Assembly (NCBI GenBank): GCA_003996215.1
Contig: QJPP01001561.1
Coordinates: 124,001-188,000, forward strand
DNA length: 64,000 bases
Direction of reading: 5' to 3'
Source of the DNA: Jaltomata sinuosa
Lineage: Eukaryota; Streptophyta; Magnoliopsida; Solanales; Solanaceae
Below the pieces are notes generated by a model. That model had not been told where the DNA came from and did no database searches. It saw nothing but the letters and a program-made list of their open reading frames with translations. How positions within the stretch are numbered: the first letter of the stretch is position 1; every line of letters begins with the position of its first letter. A program made the position numbers and the translations under genes. Of the stretch, positions 44,355-56,320 are shown in pieces.

Positions 44355-46530
44355 AGTAAAGAACTGGCCTAGGCCCATTTCCCCAACAGACATTTGGAGC
44401 TTTTTTGGCTTGGCTGGTTACTACCTGAGGTTAGTTGAGAGGTTTTCATCCATAGCTTCCCCACTGACCCGGTTGACTCAGAAAAAGGTTAAGTTTTAGT
44501 GGTCTGATGAGTGTGAGAAGAACTTTCAGGAATTGAAGACTAGGTTGACCACAACTCCAGTGTTAGATCTACTAGGGGATTTAGATGTCTTTATTGTGTA
44601 TTGTGATGCATCTAGAGTTGGCTCGGGTTGTATTTTGATGCAGCGTGGTAAGATGATTGGCAGATTGCTTATATTTCCAAACAACTTAAGATTCATGAGA
44701 AGAACTATCCAACTCATGATCTTGAATTAGCAGCAGTGGTTTTTGCTTTAAAGATTTAGAGACACTACTTATATGGTATTCACGTGGATGTATTTACTAA
44801 CCATAAGAGCCTCCAGTATGGTTTACTCAGAAGGAACTGAATCTTCATCAGATAATATGGCTTGATCTTATTAAGGACTATGACATGATTGTACTTTACC
44901 ATCTGTATAAGGCCAATGTAGTAGATGATGCACTTAGTAGATTGTCTATGGGTAGTGTGTCACTATTTGAAGAAGGGAAGAAGGAATTAGCTAAGGATGT
45001 CCATAGGCTTGCTCATTTAGGGGTTTGCCTTACAAATTCAACGGATGGTGGTGTGATAGTTCAAAATGGGTCAGAATCTTCATTGGTAGTTGAAGTGAAG
45101 AAAAAGCAAGACAATGATCCTATTTTGCATTAATTGAAGGGTGCATTCCATCAACAGAGAGTAGAGATTTTCTCCCAAGGGGGAGATAGTGTGCTTCGCT
45201 ATCAGGGTCAATTATGTGTTCCATATGTGGATGGTTTGAGATAGTGGAATTTGATACAGGCTCACATTTCCAGGTATTCTATTTACCCCGGTGCCACCAA
45301 AATGTATCATGACCTGTGGAAAGTCTATTGGTGGAATGACATGAAGAAGGACATTGCAGGTTTTGTGGCTAAGTGTCCAACTGTCAGCAAGTGAAGGTAG
45401 AACATCAGTGGTCGGGTTGCATGACTCAGTATATTGAAATTCCTACTTGGAAGTGGGAAGTGATCAATATGGAATTTATTATAGGTTTACCGCGTACTCG
45501 TGGACAACACAATTCTATTTGGGTGATAGAAGACAGGATTACTAAGTACGCTCAGTTTTTGGCTGTCAAGATTACTGATTCAGCAGAGGATTATGCCAGG
45601 CTCTACATCCGTGAGATAGTCAGTATGCATGTGGTTTCCTTTTCTATCATCTCAGATAGGGGTACTCAATTTACATCTTAGTTTTGGAGATTATTTCAGA
45701 AGGGTCTTGGTACTCAAGTTAATCTTAATGTAGCTTTTCATCTGCAGAAAGATGGTGAAGCAGAGCGTAGTATCCAAACCTTAGAGGATATATTGAGGGC
45801 TTGTGTGATTGATTTCAAAGGTAATTGGGATGATCACTTACCTCTTATAGAGTTTGCCTACAATAATAGTTTTCACTCTAGCATTCAGATGGCTCTGTAT
45901 GAGGCACTTTATGGGTGGAGGTGTAGATCACCTATAGGTTGATTTTAGGTTGGTGAGACAACTTTTATAGGACCTGATTCAGTTCATGAGACTATTGAAA
46001 AGATTCAACTTATTAGGGAGAGGTTGAAGATTGCTTAGAGTCGACAGAAATCATATGCAGATGTGAGAAGAAAACACGTGGAGTTTGAGGTGAGTGATTG
46101 GGTGTTGTTGAAGGTGTCACCCATAAAGGGTGTGATGAGATACGGTAAGAAGGGGAAGCTTAGTCCCTGGTTTGTAGGTCCCTATAGTATTTTGAGGAGA
46201 GTTGGTAGTGTGGCTTATGAGTTAGAGTTGCCAACCGCGTTAGCAGTGGTTCATCTAGTCTTCCATGTTTTGTTATTGAAGAAATGTGTTGGTTATCTAA
46301 CCTTGATTGTTCCTTTGGTAAATATGGGTGTGAAGAATAGTCTCACTTATGAAGAAATTCCAATTGAGATTCTTGATCGTCAGGTTTGATGTTTGAGGAA
46401 TAAGAAGTCACTTCAATGAAGGTTCTTTGGAGGAACCAGTCATTTAAGGGAGATACTTGGGAATCAGAAGCAGCCATGATGGCCAAGTACCCTAATCTCT
46501 TTCCTTCCATCCAGTTTCAGCTTGAGGTAA
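44355..46530 (+). pseudogene. pol: Ty3/gypsy pol relic, element C (RT end, RH, integrase, chromodomain-like)
   Basis: RT thumb (NWPRPISPTDIWSFFGLAGYY); RNase H (VYCDASRVGSGCILMQRGK); the linker with ANVVDDALSRLSMGS; integrase zinc-binding region (about 45255-45400) with a one-base deletion near 45383 that breaks the second CxxC; integrase core WKWEVINMEFIIGLPRT, where the first catalytic Asp reads Glu (MEF for MDF); SIISDRGTQFTS; GEAERS; the C-terminal GKKGKLSPWFVGPYSILRRVG; and a tail SYEEIPIEILDRQV..VKVLWRNQSF..TWESEAAMMAKYPNLF of chromodomain type. Stops at 44728, 45680 and 45943 among others. Confidence 0.87.
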
Positions 46531-47182
46531 TAGTTTCCTCCTTAGTGTGTTCCTTTGGTTCTATTTCATCAGCCTTTCTCATGATCCTAGCATGCCTAAA
46601 TGCTTTACGAAGTTAGTTAAGTCATGTTTTAAGTCAGAAACTCAGTCATTATGCCTATACTTCAGCTTTTCGTGTTCTATTGGTTGGTGTTGCAACTTTT
46701 TCTCTCTAAACTTCGCGTACTTAGTCTTCATTCATGGACGAATGATCCCAAAGGGGAGATATTATAATACTCTGAAATCCAAACCATCTTTTAAACTTAG
46801 AATCTCTAAAATTTTAAAGTTTTTAAGATCTACGGGTCCAAACTATGAGCCGTGGATGGAACCACTGGATGTGGAATCAGACCTGCAGAACCCATTCTCT
46901 GATCATAAACCATGACAAGGATTCACGGGTCGTAGATCAAACCACAAACCATGGTTTCTCCTCATAAAATGAGACCTGAGGGTCATCAGTTCCCCCAGGA
47001 ACCACAGACAGGTTCTACGAACCATGGTGGTTCGACGGGCCGTGAAACTCGTCCGTTGAAATCAGACTTGTAGCTTGAATTTTTCTCAGAAACCATTACC
47101 TCCAACTACGATCAGTGATTCTGTCTATGGGTCGTAGACCTCATCCATGGAAACCTGAGCTGAGTTTTTTTTAACAGTTTTT

Positions 47183-47193
47183 CATATTTAAAT
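47183..47193 (+). promoter_or_regulatory. TATA-like site in element C LTR
   Basis: CATATTTAAAT immediately follows the iterated-motif block. A weak consensus; assigned mainly by position. Confidence 0.4.
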
Positions 47194-47297
47194 TCTAGGG
47201 GTATTTTGTAATTTCTCACTTCTTAAGCTCCTAAGTTAAGTCATTTTAGGCCACATTAGAGAGGTTTTATTTCCACTTAGCCTAGTTCTCTTTCATT

Positions 47298-49020
47298 ATC
47301 TTTTTTTTAAGTTAAAAGGCTGGCCGGATGGGCCTTTTATTAGAAATAAAAGACGAGTATTTACAATGTGGTATAGGCCCAAAAGGCCCAAGACCGGAAA
47401 AGTAAAAAGACAAAAGGTAAAAGGAAATTTCTAAATGAGGAAAGCTCAAGAACCATCTGGAAGAGCAACCTCACATCTGGCCCTTCACCTACAAATGTTG
47501 AAACTCCATGGTCGATGAGCTCTACCTCTTGGGTTGAAGGAGACGATGAGCTAAGGAGGAAGGTTGTCTCAGTTACTTCAAAGAAGCGAGGCAAGAATGA
47601 TTTCACATGAGTTTTGACTGATTTCACTATAGATGCTCAAAATTCTCACAAGCGCCATGAACTCAGATCCTTAAAGACTTCTTTGACTCGCATTTGGTCA
47701 TATCTGACCCGCAAATAAGAAGCTAAGTAAACCAACCTACCTCCTTCCTAAATTAAGGCTTTGCTATAAATTCACTTTCCTTGATCTTGACCTTCTTTGT
47801 AGGTTGAGCCTCTTTGAGACTGATATACTACATAAGAGTGCCAAAGATGAGTTGCATCTCTGCACAATTGAGCCTATATTGCAGCATTTAAAATTGGAAT
47901 TCCAGAAGAAAGGTATTTCCTCGATGTTTGTTGTAGATGTCAATCTTGCCTTGGTGGTTACTTCTTCTATGCAGTGCATGTAGTACATGTTAGCTATTTG
48001 TCTTAACTGTCTGTTACTCATGTAAGCTGAAACCCCTATTTATTTGATTTCTGATTCTGAGATTAGGGGTTTGTGTTTTGTCCAACAGTAATATTGCCTT
48101 GCCTCTAGCTGATAACTCGTTTGAATTAGTGTAAATGATGTGTTCTGTACCTGCAAAAAGAACAATTTGATTAGCTAAAAAATCTGCAAGAGTGTTGCGC
48201 TCCCTTAGGATATGCTCCACTCTTGTATCTGCATTGTTTGTCAACCCATTAATTCTTTTCACCTCCCCTAGAATGCTCTGTGGAACCTCCCATATACCAT
48301 TCAAAACTTTTTAAAGCATTAAAGAATCAGTCTCTAAGACTAATGGTAATAGGTGTTGCTGCAAATAGTACTCCAGTCCTCTCCTCAAAGCCACAACTTC
48401 AGCCATAATGATTGATACTTGAACTAATCCAAACGCTTAAGCATGTAACAACCCTCATTCCTTATTTCTAATATAGAATGCCCCAGCACCAGGGCCATTA
48501 ATACCTTTTACAACACCATCAAAGTTACACTTATAGGTCCCTAAAATTTGCAATCTCTAGTACACCACCTTACAATCTGTTAGAGGTGTGTATTCTTTAA
48601 AAAAATTGAACCATCATATGCCAATTATTAGGTATGTTTTGTAGCCAGGGGTAGCTATAAGTGGCAAGATGGTATAAATTCCTGTTGACCTCCATGACCA
48701 TACTCTAAAATGACATTTTTTCTCCATGAGAAATCATATTTCACATCTTCTATATATGCCAAGTGATGAATGTTGGGACAGCCTTGTAAAGAGGTTTCAG
48801 CTTTATTGAACAATCCTTGTTCCAACATTTATGAATGGTGTCATTAAGCTGTAGAAATGTTCCCTGCACATCAGCAATATTGGCAAAAGTATTCCACAGT
48901 TTGTTAGCCATAGAACAAGTGATAAAAAGATGTTCAAAAGTCTCATCTTCTATGTTGCTACAACACCAACACTTGACTTCATCCACCACTTTGATCTTGA
49001 CAAGAATTTCCCCAATAGGG
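47298..49020 (-). mobile_element. 5'-truncated L1 LINE inserted in LTR of element C
   Basis: The LINE 3' end is marked by T8 at 47301-47308 (poly(A) on the minus strand). The flanking 13 bp TSD is GTTCTCTTTCATT (47285-47297) and GTTCTTTTTCATT (49021-49033), one mismatch. The content is the end of ORF2. Confidence 0.88.
48014..48989 (-). pseudogene. LINE ORF2 C-terminus (zf-RVT and RNase H)
   Basis: zf-RVT region CWCCSNIEDETFEHLFITC at about 48910-48970 and, after several frame changes, the RNase H end RVEHILRERNTLADFLAN at about 48160-48220. Plant L1 elements of this branch carry such an RNase H. It is broken between 48305 and 48750. Confidence 0.8.
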
Positions 49021-50484
49021 GTTCTTTTTCATTCTCTCAATCAAGTTCCAAAAGAATAAAAAAGTTCAATTCTCTCAAGCTCCAAGACCTAGGGTTCTTT
49101 CTCAAATCCTCCATCTTCAAGCTCTAAGATACGAAAGCTTCAAGTTCATGTATGTGGGCATTCAATAAGGGATTCCTTTCACCCTTATACCCACAATCTC
49201 TAAAGTTTTTCTTTGATTTCATGAATTTCTCAAGTTAGGGTTCTTATCCAATTATATGATTTTCTATTAATTCATTTTTCCCATGTTCTCCTATGATTTC
49301 TAATATAATTACATGATTTTCATGAGTTTTTACAAGTATTTATTTATTTCATGATTTGAAGGATAACCCTAGCCTAATTTTACATGTATGACCTATTTTA
49401 AGAAAAATGGCATGTTTAGATAACATGGCCTTATGTATTTCAAGAAAATTGCATGCCTAGTTTCTAAATTTATAAATTCTTATACAATTATGTATTTGAA
49501 CTAGTGCCATGCAAGCTTTTCAGATATGATCTATTATGGATGATATGACATGCCATCAATGCTCATGAACTATTTTTCAAAAGTAAGGTTTGTGAGTAGT
49601 ATGACATCCGGGTTTGCCATTGTGACTATGAATAAGCTTTGAGAGTAGTATTTAGCACCGATCAATGTGAGTTCTAGATAATCCAAGTCTAAAACTACGT
49701 TGCCACCATAGGTTGCCCTTTGTGGCTCACTTCAGGATCCTTATGTTTATGGTTCTAACCTTGGCTGGCTAGGACAACCTTTTTCCATGTGAGTGTATAA
49801 AATGGACTCCATGGTTCTCAACATGGTTTAATGTTGGTTAAAAAAACTCCCGTAAGAATGATTTTATGCTACTAAGTAATATGATATTCTTTTGAAGCTT
49901 GGCTCACTGTTTTATGACTTATGTTCAAATTATGATATTTATGATTTCTTCTACTAATGCATGAACTCAGTTTTAAGTATATTTTTTCAAGTATGTTTTT
50001 ACCATGATATTACATAAGCTCATATACTCAGTACATCCTATAGTACTGATGCATACTTTTTGTGCTGCATCCTATCATGATGCAAATTCAGGCGCTCGCT
50101 CCCAGATTCGTGGCTAGACCCATCAGGATTTACAGTCAGAGTTGGTGAATCCCCATCATTCAAGGGCTAGTTATGATGCCTAGTTAGTTTGGATATCTTT
50201 TATTCAGCACTTTGAGTTAGCTGGGGTCTTGTCCCAGCAACTCATTCTATCAGTTCGTAGAGGCTTTTCAAACATAGCTAGACAGTCAATGTTTTATGTT
50301 TCAGATTGTTACTCCTAGACTCATGTTTCCTATTACCTGTGGAGTTGCTATTTATCTATGATTAAGCTTTCATTCATTGTGTTTATGCTTGTGTTTAAGA
50401 TATGCTAAGGCTAAGCGTTAGCTTGGAATCACTTGTGGTATCAGGTCCCGTGTTACGTCCAGGGGGTAGCCTCGAGGCGTGACA

Positions 50485-51837
50485 ACTAGTTGCACAAGGA
50501 TACAAACAAATTGAAGGAGTGGACTATGAAGAAACATATAGCCCTGTAGTCAAGGCCACAACAATCTGGATTGTTCTTGCAGTTGCGATGTCACTAAAGT
50601 GGATAATGAGACAACTAGATGTAAAGAATGACTTTCTTCATGGCTAACTCAAGGAGACCATTTACATGGAATAACCTCCTGGCTTTATGGATCTTCAACA
50701 TCCAAACCATGTTTGCAAACTGCACAAGTCACTTTATGGTCTTAAGCAAGTACTTAGAGCGTGGTTTGATTGTTTATCAAAATTCCTTCTTTATATTGTG
50801 TTTAAATGCAGCCAAGCTGATCCTTCTCTCTTCGCATTATATAAAGAAAATATTTTGTACTAATGCTAATTTATGTTGATGATATTGTCCTCACAGGAAA
50901 TAATGACATATTTTTAGAGGATCTTATCAAGAAACTACAATCAGAATTTTCTCTCAAGGATCTTGGCCAGCTTCGTTACTTCCTTGGCCTTGAAGTTCAA
51001 CACTTCCCTAGAGGAATTACATTTTCCTAAGTAGGTACACAAAAGAACTTCTAGATCGAGCTAAGATGACAAATTTCTCTCACTTTAACACTCCCATGGG
51101 ACTAAAATCATAGTCCACACCTCAAGACTCAAAAACTATCGACTCGAAACAATATCAAAGCTTGGTTGGTCCTCTTCAATACCTCACCTACACGCGACTT
51201 GACATAGTTCATGCGGTCAACAAAGTCTGTCAACATCTCCAACATTCAATGGAAGATCACATGAGACGTCAAAAAAATTCTTCGCTATCTAAGAGGAATG
51301 ATAGATTATGGCCTGAAATTCCTTCACCAAAGTCCATTCAAACTTTATGTGTACTGTGAATCAGACTGAGCAGGTTGTCTGGATACAAGGAGAAGCACAT
51401 TGTGGTTTGCATCTATCTAGGTGCTAATTGTATTTCATGGTCCTCTAAGAAATAACCAACAATGTCTAGATCTAGCACAGAAGCAGAATATAGATCCATG
51501 GCATCTACAATAGCTGAATTAGTTTGGATGTATTCCAGTACATCACTCACCTCAGCTTTTTTGTGACAACAAAAGTTCACTTTATATGTCAATCAACCCG
51601 GTGTTTCATGCTTGGTCCAAGCATATTGAGATAGACTGTCATTTTTTTCGAGAAAAAGTTGCTCTTGCTGCACTCACTACACAATATATTCCTTCCGGGC
51701 TTCAAATTACAGATATATTCAAAAAACCTCTTCCAAAGATTCCCTTCCTATCTTTTCGAGACAAACTAGGAGTACATTTAGTCATTACTTTCAGCTTGAA
51801 AAAGAGTGAAAAGGAAAGAAGTGACTATGCCAACTAA
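50485..51837 (+). pseudogene. pol: Ty1/copia RT and RNase H relic
   Basis: Starts abruptly after the element C LTR with LVAQGYKQIEGVDYEETYSPVVK, then RQLDVKNDFLHG, LHKSLYGLKQ, IYVDD (50868-50882), DLGQLRYFLGLEV, and RNase H pieces ending HIEIDCHFFREKV and SFRDKLGVH. Multiple stops (for example TAA at 50646) and frameshifts. The upstream half is absent. Confidence 0.85.
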
Positions 51838-53989
51838 TGAATCCGTCAACTAAGGAAAGAAGTTCAAATTAATATTCTGACACAAGGAAACTGTACAGAT
51901 ATGGTAACAAATCATAGGAGTGATTGAGCAAAGTTATTGATATATATTTGGAAGAGAATTATGCATTCACTTCCAATATATAGCCGTTAGTCTTGGGCTT
52001 GGAAATTACTTTTCCTTGCCTTATTTATTTTCCAATATCTTGTGCATACATTCACATCTTGAATGTAACAATACTCACTGGAATGAGATTATAATTTGTC
52101 AATTCTCTTTAATATCCTCCCTTAATTGTGTGGTCTAATTATTACAATGCTTTAACTTTGTTAAAAAACTATCATGTGAATTTTTTTAATGTATCACTTG
52201 AACTGTTAGGAACATAATTTTTTAGTTAAAAAAATAATGTTTAGGATTTTAAGATCCTATTTATGCTTGTCCTTCAATGATATGATTTTCTAGATAAGCC
52301 TTGCAAAATATTGAATAGTATTTATATAAACAACTAACTTTTACAAATCTTTGTATATTTCTTTCCATATCAAGTTGCATTGAATATGTTAACAAAAGGA
52401 TAATTGTATATTTAAAGCTCAGTTCTACTTTATGATTAAATATCTTATTTCTAGTGTCCATGCTTCCTCCTTCCTCTTTTAAATGCAAATAATTCTTTTT
52501 ATGGCATGTTATTTTTGTTTACAAATATATGATATAATTCTTTAGCATCATTAGAGTAATGATAGGTTTATGGCCAAATAAACTTGCATTGAAAAGAAAA
52601 GATGTAATTAGCCATCATCCAAATATAATCTGCAAAATATTTTTGGAGGGCATGATGTGGTGATTATAAAGTGTAAGCAACTATAGACCCATACAATAAT
52701 ATATTTGTATGAATTATGACTGCCCATCCTTTTTAATTTTGCTTTATTTCATTATTAAGTTTTGCAGAAATATTTTTAGGACTAAAATGACCAAATTTAT
52801 GTCATGATCATTATAATGAATCACATGCTTATCAGCTACAAGTAAATTATAAGTGTTGTCCTCCGGCTTGAAGAAATACTAGAACGCCTTGAAAGTATTA
52901 TGCTTATGAAATGCTTGCACCTGTAATTAAATACAGTTACAGGAGTAGTCAGAAGTATGTTAAATGTTAAGTAGTTGTATTCAAATATTTTGCTACATAA
53001 ACAAAGTTAACCATAACATACTTAAAAGAAAGTCTTACGCTAAAGAAATGTTGCATAAATTCATTCTTGATACACTTTGCACAAGGATCTTCTTGAAGAT
53101 CATTTCTATTATCTCTCCTAAAAGTCCTGAAACAGAGGGTTCTGACACACTGAGTTTTTGGATAAGTTTTTAGAAATGGAACACATAGATTGTAGGAGAA
53201 GAAGACTTTGCGTTTTAAGGAAGACGAATAGGACTATATATGGAAAAGCTAGCAATGACCTTTCATTTTTAAAACTATAATGGCTTGCCTGTGCAATGCA
53301 CGGGTGAACACATCAATTGGTATATCTTTGATATTTTTTTTTTCAAAAAGATGATGGAAAAATAAAATTCAATGATGAAACCGCAGAAAAGTTCAAGCTT
53401 TGGTGTGCCTAGCGTGTGGCTAAATTAATCTATACTTAAGAAAAAAATAGGATCTTTGATCAAATATACATCTGATTTGAGAAGCATTGTTCTATGTTAC
53501 CTTTACAGGAGTATCAACGCATTATTTTTAGAGATTCGATAAGGTTTTCCTATAAGAGATTTCATCAAACACTTTACACGGATGTTAATAGTATTCGATA
53601 ATCATAAAAGTGGATTTAAAAGGAAACTGATAAGAAATTAAAGACTAAATAAAAACATATCTGATACTCTCTCATTCATTGTTACTTGTCCACTATTTTA
53701 AAAATAGATTTTCGCTTTTACTTGTCTAATTTAGCATAACAAGAGAACACAATTTTTTTCAGTTTTAGCCTTAGCATTAATTAGTTATTACAATAATTTT
53801 TCAAGTCAATTAGGACTATACACCAATCAATATGGATATCATGGTAAAATATTGAAGAAACCTTGTCGAACAAGTTTTGATAATAAGGCAAAACTTATTT
53901 TTGATAAAAATGTATTTATGGAAACTAACTATAAAAGGTAGTGTCCATGTCAAACAAGGAAAAATTAAAAGCCTATGTCTAACAAGGAA
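51838..53989. other. Unassigned AT-rich region
   Basis: 51900-52125 may be the remnant LTR of the preceding copia (AT-rich, with TTGAATGTAACAATACTCACTG). A hairpin CCTGTGC/GCACGGG at 53290-53306 resembles a Helitron 3' end, but no clear CTRR terminus or TC start was found. Otherwise nothing recognisable. Confidence 0.3.
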
Positions 53990-54070
53990 AGAACTCAACT
54001 ACAAAACGTGTCAAAATCTAACAAGAAAAGGTTTGTAGCTTTCTTATCAAGGAGAGGAGAGCTTGAGACT

Positions 54071-54080
54071 TCTATAAAAG
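54071..54080 (+). promoter_or_regulatory. TATA box of SIRE-type LTR
   Basis: TCTATAAAAG, about 435 bp before the LTR end. Confidence 0.55.
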
Positions 54081-54516
54081 CAATAGAGCAAGAAAGATTT
54101 TGACTCACCTATTGCACAAGCAGAGAAGAAATTGTTCTCAAGTAGTAGGAGTTCTCAAGCAAGATGTTTCAAGAAGATTTAGTAGAGGTTGTTCTAAATA
54201 CAACCTTGTGTGTGTGTTTAGAAGTTCTGTGTGAGATTGTGAGGCTTGTAACAAGAAGTGGGTTTAACTTTTTGAGAGAGTTAGAGAGAAAAAATAATTC
54301 TAGAGAATTGTTTAAGGCTAGGTACTAGAGATAGTTCCTTGATTATTGAGTTGTAATCATAAACTTGAAGTTATTAGTAAATCTGAGTTCGTGGTTTTTA
54401 CTTCTGGAGTTAGGAAGTTTTCCACGTATATTATGTGTTAATTTACTTATTGCTTTGAGTGGAGCTGTGCTAAGGACCGAGTCCCTAAGATAAATAGTGG
54501 GCTAACTTTCTTCAAT

Positions 54517-54529
54517 TAGTATCAGAGCG
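54517..54529 (+). other. Primer binding site of SIRE-type element
   Basis: TTAGTATCAGAGC, one base from TTGGTATCAGAGC (initiator tRNA-Met). Confidence 0.8.
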
Positions 54530-54567
54530 GGTCATTTCATTAAAAGTTAACACCTGAAAAGGATCCA

Positions 54568-56320
54568 ATGGCTGCCCTTCCAACCACTCAGGAAGGTTTC
54601 TCTCAAACAAGACCAACACTGTTCAATGGTATGTACTATGGCTGGTGAAAGAACAGGATGATGGACCACCTCATAGGCGAAAGTGCTGACTTATGGAATG
54701 TTATTCTTGATGGTCCCACTATCTCCATGAGGACAACTGAAGATAGAAAGGAACCAGTTCCCAAGGACAGGAAGGAATGGCATGCTACTAACAAGATAGT
54801 CATGCAAAACAATGCCAAAGCCAGAAAATCTTGATCTGTGGTATTGGACTTGATGAGTATAACAAGATCTCTTACTGTCAGGATTCCAAGAAAATTTAGT
54901 ACACTCTGCAGACTGCTCATGAAGGAACTACTGTTGTGAAAAAGGCCAAAATAGACAACCTGAACAGGCAATATGAACTCTTTAGGACGAATGAAGGAAA
55001 AACCATCCAGGATATGCACACAAGGTTTACTGTTATCCTCTATGAAATTTACTCCCTAGGAGAGCACATCCCTACTGGAAAAGCTGTCAGAAAGCTCCTA
55101 AGTGTATTGCCTGAATCCTAATAAACTAAAGTTGAAGCAATCACTGAATCTAGATACATAGATACCTTGGCTATGGATGAACTCATTGAAAATTTAACAA
55201 CCTATGAACTGAAAAAGAATCAAGAAAAATATATTGGAACTAAAAGAAAGGACAAGACTATTTCTCTCAAGACCACTGAGGTTGCTGACTATGAGGAATA
55301 AAATCTTGCATTAGTAACTAGAAGGTTTCAAAGAGTGTTCAAAAAAGGACAAAACTTTCAAAGAAAAACCTCCAAAGCTCAGAAAAAGGATGCTCAATTG
55401 TGTCATAAGTGTGGCAGCCCAGATCACTTCATCAAATTCTGTCCTTTGTGGGCTATGAAGCACAAGAAGGCTGCCACTGAAAAGGCCAAATATCAAAGTA
55501 AGGAGCTCACCCTTCCATCTAGTAGGAAGATGACCTCTCAAGAGGCTGACTTAGCAGTTCAGAAGGCTCTAGCTGCTATGGGAGAACAAAGTGATGAGTC
55601 TTATGAGGAGGATCCCTATAATCAATCTCTACTTGCCATGATCGAAGCAAAATAAGAAGACATTGTATCCCTCTTAGCTATGAGTGACATTGAAATTGAT
55701 TCAGAAGAAGAAGAAGAAGAAGAAGAGTCAGCTAAAACAACTCTTGCCCTCATGGCAGGCTTTGAGTCTGACATTGACACTAATCAAGATGAGACCAAGG
55801 TATGCTTTTCTGACCTGATATCTAGATTACACACTTACTCCAGATGAAAGCTTGAATCTCTCTCAACTGTTCTCATAGATGCATATTATTCAGTGTGTTC
55901 TGAGAAAGAATATCTATTAAATAATTATGCATCTCTAAGGATGGAAAGTGAAAGTCTTGAGTAAGACAATGTATCTTTAAAGAACTCTCTCAAAGAGTTT
56001 TCTGACAAAGGAAAAAAATTAGGTCACTACTCTTCAACAATCCTTGGAAGACGACATTAAAAATCTCAAAACAAGGCTCTCAGAGTTGTCTGAAAGAAAT
56101 AACTCTCTAACAAGAGATATTAGTATAGCCAAACTTGAGTTAGAACACAATCAGAAATGGACAAAATCCTCAACTCTTATCTCTCACATTCAGAATAGTC
56201 AGTCCATATCCAAACATGGGCTAGGATTTAGACCTGAGGCCTGCAAGGCAAACTACTGCATGTGGAAAGGAAGGACATCTCAAGAGTCAATGTCCAATTC
56301 ATTTGAAAGTTGAGCAAAAA
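54568..56320 (+). pseudogene. gag: SIRE-type gag relic with CCHC knuckle and coiled coil
   Basis: ATG at 54568 (MAALPTTQEG); a UBN2-type core in pieces (DNLNRQYELFRTNEGKTIQDMHTRF..LGEHIPTGKAVRKLL at about 54954-55121); zinc knuckle CHKCGSPDHFIKFC (55401-55442, CX2CX4HX4C); then an acidic run of Glu codons (about 55705-55730); and a predicted coiled coil LEDDIKNLKTRLSELSERNNSLT (about 56044-56112). SIRE elements have this long gag with a C-terminal coiled coil. Several stops (54646, 55121, 55655, 55842). Confidence 0.78.

Larger units (their letters stand above)
44330..50484 (+). mobile_element. Ty3/gypsy chromovirus element C, 5' truncated
   Basis: Pol from the RT end to the integrase C-terminus and chromodomain-like tail (44355-46530), a purine tract near 46750 (AAAGGGGAGATAT) and a 3' LTR 46763-50484. 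The LTR is interrupted by a LINE fragment at 47298-49020. The 5' half of the element is absent. Confidence 0.85.
46763..50484 (+). repeat. 3' LTR of element C, interrupted by a LINE
   Basis: Starts TATAATACTCTG (family start TGTAATAC) after the purine tract and ends GGCGTGACA at 50484. Without the LINE and its TSD it is about 1.98 kb. The 5' part contains iterated motifs (46836-47150) around ACGGGTCGTAG, AACCATGG and CGACGGGCCGTG; the 3' part includes GATGCAAATTCAGGCG and GGGGTCTTGTCCCAGCAA-like blocks shared in kind with the other chromovirus LTRs. Confidence 0.8.

Noticed and set aside
53280..53310. Possible Helitron 3' end (hairpin CCTGTGC..GCACGGG)
   Set aside because: The hairpin is present, but no CTRR terminus at the right distance and no matching TC start were found.
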